A stretch of 64,000 nucleotides of DNA from Smittia aterrima. Taxonomy: Eukaryota > Arthropoda > Insecta > Diptera > Chironomidae. The DNA is taken from the NCBI GenBank assembly GCA_033063855.1, contig CP093829.1, forward strand, positions 19,251,537 through 19,315,536. Reading direction: 5' to 3'. Under the pieces are notes generated by a model that was not told the DNA's origin, did not search any database, and saw only the letters and a list, made by a program, of their open reading frames with translations. Positions 37,171-46,678 of this stretch are shown piece after piece. The position numbers and the translations under genes are program-made. The first letter of the stretch is position 1; every line of letters starts with the position of its first letter.

Positions 37171-38265
37171 GTCTTTAAAAAGACGAGGGACCCTCAAATG
37201 CAAATTGGTCATATTGAGGTCATTACAACATCTCACAGGATGAGGGACCTTCAATTTAATATAAAAACGTCTATCAAATTAAAGTCGGGATGGGATGTCT
37301 GAAGTATGAAGCATATGAATGCATTGCGAAGCTAAAGCATTATAATGTTCATTGACTTCTGTTATTTTGGTACATAAAATGTCTTGCGACGAGATTCCGA
37401 AGATCCTAAATGCTCGTATAACTCTTCTAAGAAGAAGCTAATGAGTCATGATTATTTGTTTCCCTAACATGGATCATTTCCAATTAAAGTGATTTTAATC
37501 AATCGTGATTCAGTTTTCTAAGCTTTACTCTACTTTCAATTTTCCCAAAGACAAAAATTCATAATGCTTATTAATTAATTCTTGGTCACATTGCCACTGA
37601 CATAGGAGTTGCGCCCCTTAATTATTCCCTTCGCCCCAATTATGAAAACTTTCAAAAATTTGAGCAGGGTTTCCCCGGACCTTTCTGAAACTGTCAATAT
37701 CTCTTAAACCTAAACCTTCTCTAATCCATGCCGGGTTCACAGCTCCTCGCTGGGTCTCACAGCTCTTGACTCTCTGCTAAGACTTATCATTTCAATAGAT
37801 TTTATTCAATTTTCGAATATTTTTTATTTTCCCGTATTTTTTGAACTTTCCTGCTTGACTTCCAGAGAATGAACATGATTGAACAGCACACTATGAATGA
37901 AAACTTTTTTCTTTTTTTTGAAAATTCATTCTAAAATTGATTTTGGATAGTTAATTTCTTATCTCGCGCACTATTATTCACTTCCAACACGATTTCCGAT
38001 ATAATTTATTCTATTCCCGTTCCTCATTATAACTTTAAGATTCGATTTCACCATCGAGGCAAGCCAAAAAAAAATAATTGAAAAATTAAACGCTAAACCG
38101 GCTTTGATCTATGAAACTTGACACTACTCGACACTATCTCCATTCCTGCTATCGATTCTAATAATAATGAGCTCCGAAAACGCGATATAAACCAATTTAA
38201 TTCAATAAAAACGCTCTGCCGGTTATTTTTTGATCTTTACCCCTCGAAAGGCGCGCAACTCTCTT
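37171..38265. other. AT-rich stretch between retroelement-like insert and array 4
   Basis: No gene recognised. The sequence contains poly-T/poly-A runs and a few CCCGG/CCCC words. It may be decayed repeat sequence, but I see no clear unit. Confidence 0.4.
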
Positions 38266-38480
38266 TTGTTCTCCCGAATTATCCCGAGAAATTATTTTGT
38301 TCTCCCGAATTATCCCCAGAAATTATTTATTTCTCCCAAATTATCCCGAGAAATTATTTTGTTCTCCCGGGTTAACTTGAGAAATGAATTGTTTTTCGCG
38401 TATAAACGGGGAAATTATTTCACTCGAGAAAAGAATTGTTTCTCCCGAATTATCCCGAGAAATTATTTATTTCTCCCTAA
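38266..38480. repeat. 31-bp tandem repeat array 4 (detached)
   Basis: A short outlying array of the same units and the same CTCGAG/CGCGTATAAAC variant. It is separated from array 3 by about 1.4 kb that includes the retroelement-like insert. The ~380-bp module is absent here. Confidence 0.9.
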
Positions 38481-38565
38481 CTTTTTGCCCGAAATTTGCC
38501 CTAACTTTGTCCAAACTTTTTTGCTCCAACTTTGATTTAAATTTGCCCTAACTTTGCGAATTTGT
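38471..38565. repeat. Degenerate CCCTAACTTTG repeats
   Basis: Several imperfect copies of a short word (CCCTAACTTT, CCTAACTTTG, CCAACTTTGA) follow array 4 directly. This looks like a second, unrelated, decayed simple repeat. Confidence 0.55.
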
Positions 38566-38580
38566 TCGGGTGAATTTTTT

Positions 38581-38598
38581 TTACACCCTTGGGTGTAA
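38581..38598. repeat. Inverted repeat TTACACCC-TT-GGGTGTAA
   Basis: Perfect 8-bp arms around TT at the edge of the repeat block, just before the probable caspase 2 promoter. It could be the end of an inserted element, but no partner end was found. Confidence 0.4.
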
Positions 38599-38630
38599 GA
38601 CCAGACAATACTAGTGGTGCCGAAATCTAA

Positions 38631-38638
38631 TATAAAAG
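38631..38638 (+). promoter_or_regulatory. Candidate TATA box for caspase 2
   Basis: TATAAAAG lies about 520 bp before the caspase 2 ATG. A transcript starting some 30 bp downstream would need a 5' UTR intron whose acceptor could be the CCCGCCAG at 39136-39143. Plausible but unproven. Confidence 0.3.
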
Positions 38639-39132
38639 CACAATGAATATTGCAAATCGGAGTTGATTAAGTTTTGCCGTCAACGGAGTAACACCGAACA
38701 GCCGTTATTTTAGACTATTTAGCACAGAAGTCTAAAAGCTAAAATCTTGGGAAATCAATCAGTTTAAGTAAAGTTTCTTTTCATAAGTGATTTTAAAATC
38801 TTTTATTGAATTTAGTATCATTTTTATTTTGCGCAAGAAATAGTTATTGTAATCGATCATCATATATTTTCAGGAGAGTTCTCCGACCTTTGACAACTCA
38901 TTCATCAACGCTTCATCGATTGATCTGCTTTTAAAAGGAAACTCTAGAGGCCTATTCTTCAAAGACATATAATTTATGCAACGATCGCATGCAACTTCAT
39001 ACACTTAGGGAAGCAAAGAAAAAGAAGCAAAGGATCGCGAAACATAAATAGTGTTTTTTTCTCCTATGCAGTCCATAGTTGGACATAGGAACTCTCCAGG
39101 ATCAGACAAGTGAATAGTGATACGATCTCTAA

Positions 39133-39141
39133 TTTCCCGCC
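39133..39141 (+). promoter_or_regulatory. TTTCCCGCC motif just before the caspase 2 start
   Basis: The same 9-mer as upstream of caspase 1, 8 bp before the ATG at 39150, while the bases beyond a short AATTTCCCGCCAGT.TAAA core differ between copies. It fits an E2F site or a splice acceptor. Confidence 0.4.
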
Positions 39142-39149
39142 AGTGTAAA

Positions 39150-40076
39150 ATGTGCATCTTAAATGCTATGTTGTGGTTTTCTTCTCTGTGGAATTTTTTT
39201 AAAAAAAATTTTTTAAAGAAGAACGTTGTGTATCCGCGATTAGAATATCCTTCTCACGAACTATCCTTTGAATACAAAATGAATAACAGGAATCGTGGAA
39301 TTGCTCTAATTTTCAATCAAGAATTTTTTTCCGATCCTGATGCGTTTCCCAGACGAAAAGGGACAATAGAAGATCGAGATAATTTGATTAAAGTGTTAAC
39401 CGAATTTAACTTTGATGTTAAAACTTTCAATAACCTCTCCGTCGTAGAGATCACCAGTGAAATCGATAAAGTAGCCTCGACGGATCATAGTGATAACGAC
39501 TGCTTGCTTGTTACAGTAATGACTCATGGGAAGGAAAAAAATGTGTTACAGGCTTACGATGATTGCTTTTCGTTAGATCTTCTCACATCAGCTTTTACTG
39601 ATGAGAAGTGTCCGACACTAATTGGAAAACCTCGACTGTTCTTTGTTCAAGCTTGTCGAGGAAAACAGAAAGATTCGGGTTTCAAGGTCTCTGGGAAGAA
39701 AAAGCGAAATTCTTACAATCAAAGGTCTACAAAGAGTGGCGACGTTTCGGATGCAAATCCTTTTGAAAATAAAAGTCAACCAACTTGTGAAGATTTTTCC
39801 ATTTTCAATCCAACAATTCACAAAGATTTTTTGATCGTACGTTCGACAATGGAAAACTATGTTTCCTTTCGTAACACAACAACAGGTAGCTGGTTCATCC
39901 AAACTTTATGCGAAGAGCTAAAAGATCATGGCGAAAATCATCATTTACTCGACATTCTGACTCATGTCAGTTGGAAAATTTCTCAAAGAGTCACCGAAGG
40001 ACTTGATAAATATAAACAAACAACTGCTTCCAATTCAATGCTCACCAAGCTTTTGTTTTTGAACAAGGATGTGTAA
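39150..40076 (+). CDS. Intronless executioner-type caspase with hydrophobic N-terminus, copy 2
   Basis: A single exon of 308 residues from the ATG at 39150. Catalytic His126 (MTHGKE) and Cys169 (VQACRG) occupy the same positions as in copy 1. The p10 part has DFLIVRST, the altered pocket segment VSFRN and TGSWFIQTLCEEL. The N-terminus MCILNAMLWFSSLWNFFKK is again hydrophobic and then basic, but the first residues differ strongly from copy 1 while SSLWNFFKK is kept. The inter-subunit linker has diverged most (KSGDVSDANPF against VDGDVLDTNPF), so the cleavage sites may differ. Both catalytic residues are intact and there is no frameshift, so this is not a decayed copy. AKR3 follows after 356 bp, mirroring the caspase 1-AKR2 arrangement. 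Confidence 0.9.
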   Translation: MCILNAMLWFSSLWNFFKKNFLKKNVVYPRLEYPSHELSFEYKMNNRNRGIALIFNQEFFSDPDAFPRRKGTIEDRDNLIKVLTEFNFDVKTFNNLSVVEITSEIDKVASTDHSDNDCLLVTVMTHGKEKNVLQAYDDCFSLDLLTSAFTDEKCPTLIGKPRLFFVQACRGKQKDSGFKVSGKKKRNSYNQRSTKSGDVSDANPFENKSQPTCEDFSIFNPTIHKDFLIVRSTMENYVSFRNTTTGSWFIQTLCEELKDHGENHHLLDILTHVSWKISQRVTEGLDKYKQTTASNSMLTKLLFLNKDV

Positions 40077-40432
40077 TCCATAAATTAATAAACATAGCCA
40101 CAAGTTGCTCTCTAATTAAAGTTCCTAAACATCAATACGGAATATCAGTGCCTTCATTTTTTTCTTAAACATTTATGTTAAGTTAAATATTTTATTTTAT
40201 GCTAAATTAATTTTTAAACTTTTTAATTTGATATAAGACTTTAATTTTGTATAACTTATACATTATAAGAATTAATGCTAAAATATCCTCGCAAGTCTTT
40301 TCTAAAAGGATGCCACACATTGAAAACGTTTTATTTGAAATGAAAACGTTGAAGTAGAATATAAATCTCACTTGGAGAAAAGCGGATTCGTCCTTGAAAT
40401 ATTTCGTAAGCATGAGAAAAAGTTTCTAAATA
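40077..40432. other. Spacer between caspase 2 and AKR3
   Basis: AT-rich spacer partly similar to 27317-27778. No gene seen. Confidence 0.6.
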
Positions 40433-41492
40433 ATGAAAATTTTGACGACTATCAATAAAGTGTTAAAAATTTCCAACATCAAGTTTGCTCCAACTGTTAA
40501 ACTCAACAATGGACTGTTGATGCCAGTGTTCGGCTTAGGAACATTCAAAGTAAATATTTCATCAAATTGTGTGACCTTGAAAATATATTTTGTGATTTTT
40601 CTAGAGCAACAACGCGGTAGCTTGCAATGCAACTAAAGTGGCAATCGCAAATAACTATCGTCACATTGATACAGCATTTTCTTATTTGAACGAGAAAGAA
40701 GTTGGAAAAAGTGTGAACGATTTCATTCAAGCCGGTTCTTTGAAACGTGAGGAAATTTTCATTGTCACAAAGTTATCACACATCTTTCATGATCCAAGTC
40801 GCGTTGAAATGGCTTGTCGAAAGAGTTTGAGTAATCTCGGATTGGATTATGTTGATCTTTACTTGATGCATTGTCCAGCTGCTCTTGAGTATAACGAGAA
40901 AGAAGATCTTCAACCGATGAGAGAAGATGGATCACTCGCTTTCTCAGATTGTGATTATGTCGACACGTGGAAAGCAATGGAGAAGCTCGTCGACTTGGGC
41001 TTAACTAAATCGATTGGTGTCAGCAATTTTAACAGCGAACAAATTACGAGATTGTTGGAGAATTGTCGCATCAAGCCAGTGACAAACCAAGTTGAGTGTT
41101 CAGCGACATTCAATCAAAAGAAGTTAATCGAGTTCTGCAAAGCTCGTGATATTGTTGTGACTGCTTATTCTCCCTTAACAAAGCCTCATTCTTATGCAGA
41201 AGATCCTTCACTTCCTAAGCCTCCACTCCTTGATCCAAGAGTTGAGGAAATCGGCTTGAAATATGGGAAAACTGCAGCTCAAGTTGTGCTCCGCTATCTG
41301 ATTCAAAACGGAGTTGTTCCTATTCCAAAATCATCAAACGAAGAAAGAATCAAGAAGAACATTGACATTTTCGACTTTGAACTGTCATCGGAAGAGATGG
41401 CAATCCTCGATTCGTTTAACACTAATCAACGAGCCGGACCATTCACAGCTTTTGCTAGCCACAAACATTACATGTTCAATGCAGAATTCTAA
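40433..41492 (+). CDS. Aldo-keto reductase, copy 3, with relocated start codon
   Basis: Exons 40433-40549 and 40605-41492 join in phase 0 to 334 residues. The body matches copies 1 and 2, with the complete tetrad (HIDTAFSYLNEKEVG, IVTKL, LYLMHCP) and cofactor motifs. At the position of the start codon used by copies 1 and 2 this copy has ATT (TTAAAAATTTCCAACATC). An upstream in-frame ATG at 40433 rescues the frame and adds MKILTTINKVLKI ahead of the usual SN-K-APTVKLNNG. The extension is short, basic and hydrophobic and could affect localisation. The alternative is initiation further inside, for example at the Met of GLLMPVFG, which would remove strand 1. The gene ends 108 bp from the convergent EMC3 gene. 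Confidence 0.9.
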
Positions 41493-41600
41493 AATGTTTT
41501 TGAGATTTTCATCTTTATTTTATAGAACGAAAGTTCTAATTAATCTTGGAAAAGACAAATCAAGAGTCAATAAATCCCAACGAAGAAAACAAGAATTTTA

Positions 41601-42462
41601 CTAATGAATATTGTTAGCTACTGCTGGCGACGATGCCAAGAGATCCTCGCAATTATTTTGCAGAGCATTTTTGTATTCAGTTATTTCTAGAGCTTCCCAT
41701 TCGTTTTTGAAAGCTGCCTTTGGATCTTGTGGCATTTGCCCTGCTGCGTTCAAGCTCATCTGATCAGCCATTTGGCTTGTTTGGTCAGCAGCTAAAATAA
41801 AAGAAAATGAGTAAAGAAGGCAAGCTCCACAGCTCCTGACTCACCATTGTTTTCTCCAAGGACTAAAGTGTAAATGTTTCTTAATCCAAAGACATTGAGG
41901 AAATACCACGAAGCTGATGAGACCCACGAAGCATCCAATGATTGAAGCTCAACGCCTCGTTGCAACATCGGTTTGAATCTCAGCGTAAGAGGGAATGGAA
42001 CTTTTGTAGTGACGAAACCTGAGAACATCCAGTTGATCCAGCCACCAATCACAACCATCGGCAAAACGTTAATGAAGTTTCCTTTGACTAGATCAGTTAA
42101 CATGGCTGATGAATTTGGTGTCGCTGGAGGTCTTTTCTGTGTCTTGAAGTAACCAGTCTCTTCGTTGTTAAAGAAGTGTCGTCTCATTGCGAATGATTGA
42201 GGTGTCAAATATTTTCCATTTTCACGAAGCAGACGAGCCCGGATCATCGCTTGGCTAAAAGTAAATAATTACTGTAAGTCTATGAAGCTTAGTGTTCTCA
42301 ATTTTCACTTTACCTGTCTTGAAGTTGAGTTAATTCAATTTTCTTCGTCGATGCAATTAACATGGAAACATAATGACGAATGATTCCAACGAGAAAAGTG
42401 ATGACAACGATCGGCAAGAAGACCCATCCTCGAATGTTCGGGTCGATTAATAATTCGGCCAT
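41601..42462 (-). CDS. EMC3: ER membrane protein complex subunit 3
   Basis: Exons 42314-42462, 41845-42254 and 41601-41791 join in frame to 249 residues, in line with about 250-260 for animal EMC3. EMC3 is the Oxa1/YidC-like insertase subunit of the ER membrane complex, which inserts tail-anchored and multipass proteins; the fly homologue is pob. The N-terminal sequence MAELLIDPNIRGWVFLPIVV gives the first helix. It is followed by the cytosolic coiled region SQAMIRARLLRENGKYLTP and then two helices around NVLPMVVIGGWINWMFSGFV and SSASWYFLNVFGLRNIYTLV, with FPLTLRFKPMLQRG between them. The tail is Gln/Met/Ala-rich (MADQMSLNAAGQMPQDPK), as in other insects. The sequence is complete with no oddities. 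Confidence 0.95.
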
Positions 42463-43080
42463 TTCTATTTGTTACTTCAATTAAGGGAATTAATAATTTA
42501 ATGAAAAATCAACGTTTCAGAAAAAACAAGAGAAAGAGCAGTGCTCACTTCGTCGAAAATTGTTGAAGGTCTTTTATCCGAAGATGAATGTTAGTTACAA
42601 AACCATGAAAAAAAGATTTTTGACTTCGAATAAAAGCCCTAAAAGTTCAAGTGGATGGGCAAAAAGTTTTTGTTTTCCCAGCTGAGAATTTAAGAAAAAT
42701 AATTTTATTGAAATTTCCGAAATTAATGATTGACAGCAATTAATTCAATTAAGAAAATGTTTAATAAATTAAAACAAACTTAGTCTCATTCATAATTTAA
42801 TGAACTCACATGAAATTTCTTTCAAATCTCAAACAGTTTCAATTTGGATTGCATCGGATTTAGTCGCATCGCCCAACTTCCTTCCGCAAAAGAAAATTAG
42901 TTTTCCACGAAGAAAATTTTCTTGTAAAATAAATTATTTGGAAACAAAAAGCAATGAAATAAATATTATTTAACGAAGTTTCTTGTTCTCACTCGAAGCT
43001 TTCAATATCTCGCGGGTCTAATCATCTTGGAAAAGTGAAAATCTCAAGGAAAATCTTTGCAATAAAAATTTCTTCCAAAA
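42463..43080. other. Shared upstream region of EMC3 and the sarcoglycan gene
   Basis: About 620 bp between divergent starts, probably a bidirectional promoter region. AT-rich; no TATA box in a convincing place and no other feature. Confidence 0.45.
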
Positions 43081-44803
43081 ATGATCCGAAAAATCTTCGT
43101 TTTCTGTGTAGTCTTCGCCATCATCCCCAATCAATCAAATGCATCGCCAGAAATGCATTTCAAGACACAAACAATAAGAAACTTTGAGCTTTACACCAGC
43201 ATCATATCGCCTGATCTGTTCAACTGGAGTTCTTCAGTCATTGAGCAGTATAGGTAATAAATCAAAATCTTTATTGATTTTTCTTCACATGCGAAGATGC
43301 GAGAGTGAGCGGATTGCGACATCTTTGCATTTCCTCGCGATAAAAATTGTTTCTCATAAAAATACTTTACTTCAGATATCGTCCATCACTTCGAGGGAAA
43401 CCAAACCTTCCGTCATGGATGAACTTCCAGTTCTCGAAAGAATGGAATCACGGATACATTTATGGATCGCCTACAAGTGATTACGCGAACAAAAAGTTTG
43501 AAATTGAGATTGTCGGCTTGAACAAACAAACTTATGAGACTCGAAGGATCATCATTCCTTTCGAGATTGAAGCCAAAGCTCCGCCAGTGAGCAAAATAGA
43601 AATGAAGATTACGAATTTAAATTGGATTCACCTCACAGAGATATCGCGTGTTGAGAACTTAACGAAAATCTTCAGCGACGATCTGTGGCCTGAAAGCGCA
43701 GCGGACTTGAAAATAATTTTCATGGAATCGGCAGTTCGATTAGGTTCTCGTGCTCCACTCAAACCTCAGGCAAGTTTCTTCACTTCCGTTAATTAAAAGA
43801 AAGTTGTTGATAACTTCTAAACATTTTAGAATCGCGAAGGTGTAATCGTTCATCTCGGCAGCGATGTTCAACTATCAAACCGACTTGTTGAACTCAACGA
43901 AGAAATAAAACCACTGGCTAAGCTTTCCACGTGCACTTTTAAGAAAACGAAAGTGCAAACAATCTTTCAAAACGCTGGCTTTCAAGTTGATTGGTGCGCT
44001 TTTAAGATCATAACTGAAGAGTCATCTCCTTCCGATGAGACGCGACAAGAGGCGAGCATGTTATCACAGAAAGTTTGGAATGCTCCATCGCGCGACGAAC
44101 TTCCCGAGAGAAATTACAGCGAAGAGTTTGCCATTGCTATTGCAATTCCTTCCGTTTGGTTCGCTTTCCTTGTCGCTCTTCTAACTCTCGTTCTCTGCAT
44201 CCAACACGAAAAATTGTGAGTTTTGATTAAAATTTGTTAGATGTTGTAAACTTAATGTTGTGTCAACGCACCAATTGCAGAAAAGATGAAGAGTCCGTCA
44301 AATATATTGATAGTTTATTTGAACTTTGTAGACCAAAGCTCATGAGAAGGTAGCGGGTTGAAAGCTTTTTTTGGTTTCATAATTTTTCAAGTGATTTCTT
44401 TTGAAGTTTGAATTAACATTTGCTTGGACATTCTCTTTCGTAATCGGAAAATTAATTGAGAAAATTCAATTTATTCTAGCGACGAACCAAAGTCAACTCA
44501 TCCAGTTCAAATGGTTCAATATTCAGGAACAAATAAAAATCCACCAACGACAACAACTCTGAAGAGTTTGCATAATCCTTACGATGACAATCTTTCAATC
44601 GCCTCTCAAAGGTTTGTAATCATCAGAAGACTATTTAAAATATTCTAAAATAATTTTTCTTCATTTAAAGTCCAACGAGTGCAGTGTTTCGTGAAGGATC
44701 GCCTCAACTTAATGCATCGTACATGCGTCCAAAGCCACCAGCGTACAAAGGAAAATACGGAGAAACTTCAGCGTCCATGGTTCAGTTCGAACACGATATT
44801 TGA
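43081..44803 (+). CDS. Scgalpha: Alpha/epsilon-sarcoglycan
   Basis: Exons 43081-43253, 43376-43769, 43830-44215, 44281-44349, 44480-44611 and 44671-44803 join in frame to 428 residues. Sarcoglycans are part of the dystrophin-associated complex in muscle membrane. A signal peptide (MIRKIFVFCVVFAIIPNQSNA) leads into the cadherin-like ectodomain. The family hallmark RYRPSLRGKPNLPSWMNFQF, then WNHGYIYGSP, is present, with paired cysteines later (STCTFKKT and DWCAFKI). The membrane helix is about residues 290-313 (SVWFAFLVALLTLVLCI), followed by a cytosolic tail ending in VQFEHDI. Intron 2 has a GC donor (CCTCAG/GCAAGT) and an ordinary AG acceptor; no GT donor nearby would keep the frame. Confidence 0.93.
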
Positions 44804-45060
44804 CAATCAGTGAAGCCTCGTGTTCTCTATTGCTAATAACAGTGAAGCTTCACTAACTTACATCAAACTTACATATCCGATTTGGCAAAACGAAGGTTGA
44901 ATAGACCAAAGTCGAATAAAATTTCTTTCGAGTCTCAGTAGAATAGCTTTAACGTCAATTAATCTTAAACTAATCTCAACTGAATGTTTACGAATCACGA
45001 ACTAACAAATAAAACGAATCTTATCATATTAGAATGATTATCAAGTTTATTTATGATCTT

Positions 45061-46281
45061 TTAAGCGTTTGACTTCAAAATAAATGTCTCGACGATTTCA
45101 ATCAGAATCTCTGACATTCGTTCTCGATAATAATCTTCTTCAAATGCTTTCAAACAAACTTTCACTCGAGATTGATTGATGAACTTGTCGTATTCTTCAC
45201 TTGAGCTGAGAATTGCTGAGCCCATCGAGGGAGGAAGCAAAGTGAGATGACTAAACAAAGCAGCTTCAATTAAACCCGCGAGATGGAATTCCTTGAAGCT
45301 TTTTAAAATCTGTGTTCTCATTGCACTCGAGTCATTGACCTTTGCGTTTCTTAGTTCGGTCTCAAAAGTGTCGCAGTAAATGTTCAAGATGTCGTCAAGA
45401 TATTGATTGCGATCAGCTTCTGAGGAATTGATGTAGACTAACGTAGCCAAATCCATAGCAGGAGGGCAATATCGAGCAAGTTGATAATCAACAAATTTGC
45501 ACTCGATTGGTCTCTCTCCTTGGTATTTAAACATGAAGTTGTTGACCCAGAGATCACCGTGATTGAACACGTTCGTGTAACTTTCTGATGGAAGAACAAA
45601 TTTATAAATTTTCCTGACAGTGTCTGGAAAGTTTTCAAGTATCATCCTAAGCTTCGGTGAATTTTGATATTTCGGAATGACCCTCAACAGTTCACTAAGA
45701 ACTTCGATAGCATTTTCAAGCCCCTGACGACGAACGGCCCCGGGAGTCAATGGATAAGCGTTTTCCTTCATAATTTCCTTGTAATCCTCGGACAACTTAC
45801 GGCCAGATCTTTTCTCCTGAATTAGAGTTGATGCGTGGAAAACAGCGAGAGTCGACGCAGCTACTTTTAAATGTTGAACATCAAAAGTAAGATCTGTGGT
45901 TGACATAATTTTAAAGTCGTTGAGAATTTCCAAGACGATAAAGTTTTCATCCTTCGCGAGAAAACATTTTGGAGCCCAAGAAAGTGAAGAACATTCCAAA
46001 AGTTTCGTTATCAAACTTTGATAAACTTTCACTTCCTTCGCAAAAATTCCAGTTTCTTCCAAATATCCAACTCGTGACTCAACATTCTTCGGCACCGCTT
46101 TGAAGAAATAATCTTTAGAGTCCAAAGATTTGAAATTGATTCGAAGACGGCAATGATCAGCGAGATATCCAATCGGCTTGTCACTCCACGGAACGATTTC
46201 GTGGCTCACATATTCTTCACTCAAATTAATTGAATCTTTAGCTAAGATCGCTTGAATATCTTCTTGACTAACTTCCACCAT
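45061..46281 (-). CDS. EcKL family kinase (CHK/DUF1679, ecdysteroid-kinase-like)
   Basis: A single exon of 406 residues. EcKL proteins are insect kinases of the aminoglycoside-phosphotransferase fold; characterised members phosphorylate ecdysteroids, and others are proposed to phosphorylate xenobiotics. The catalytic loop reads NHGDLWVNNFMF (Brenner motif HGDLWxxN) and the metal-binding segment VDYQLARYCPPAMDLA. The N-lobe has the usual lysine and glutamate region (DYFFKAVPKN, ETGIFAKEVKVYQSL). The frame extends two codons upstream to a GTG, so the ATG at 46281 (MVEVSQEDIQ) is taken. The family is usually clustered in dipterans; only one copy lies in this window. It converges tail to tail with the sarcoglycan gene, 257 bp apart, and is transcribed like the MRP pair behind it. 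Confidence 0.92.
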   Translation of the reverse strand: MVEVSQEDIQAILAKDSINLSEEYVSHEIVPWSDKPIGYLADHCRLRINFKSLDSKDYFFKAVPKNVESRVGYLEETGIFAKEVKVYQSLITKLLECSSLSWAPKCFLAKDENFIVLEILNDFKIMSTTDLTFDVQHLKVAASTLAVFHASTLIQEKRSGRKLSEDYKEIMKENAYPLTPGAVRRQGLENAIEVLSELLRVIPKYQNSPKLRMILENFPDTVRKIYKFVLPSESYTNVFNHGDLWVNNFMFKYQGERPIECKFVDYQLARYCPPAMDLATLVYINSSEADRNQYLDDILNIYCDTFETELRNAKVNDSSAMRTQILKSFKEFHLAGLIEAALFSHLTLLPPSMGSAILSSSEEYDKFINQSRVKVCLKAFEEDYYRERMSEILIEIVETFILKSNA

Positions 46282-46678
46282 CTTCACTTGCTCAGAACGT
46301 TTTGATCATCTCATTCACATGCTGCGATTTTTAAAGATAAAAGTTTTGCCAACAACCGTGACGGAGTTCGGTAAATTTACGATCAGTTTGATAAGAGCTT
46401 AAAAGCGACAATACTTGAATTCGTTTTTGTTGAATATTTATCAAAGACTTGTGTGCATGACTAGCAACCTCGGGAAAAGCTCTCTCATAAAAGTTTTAGT
46501 GAGTACACAAATCTTAAAATCAAATATAACAAATAACGAATGTAAGTCGGTGTTCATCTTCGAGAAAAAATCCAACGACTTAAAAATCAAATTTTATTTT
46601 CTTTACTAATTAGGTTCAGTGACCAAAAGAAATTATTAAAAGCTAATGAACTGGATGTTTGTGTAACGGAGAATTAAG
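46282..46678. other. Spacer between EcKL kinase and MRP copy A
   Basis: About 400 bp. The promoter of the EcKL gene and the 3' end of MRP copy A must lie here. No other feature seen. Confidence 0.5.
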
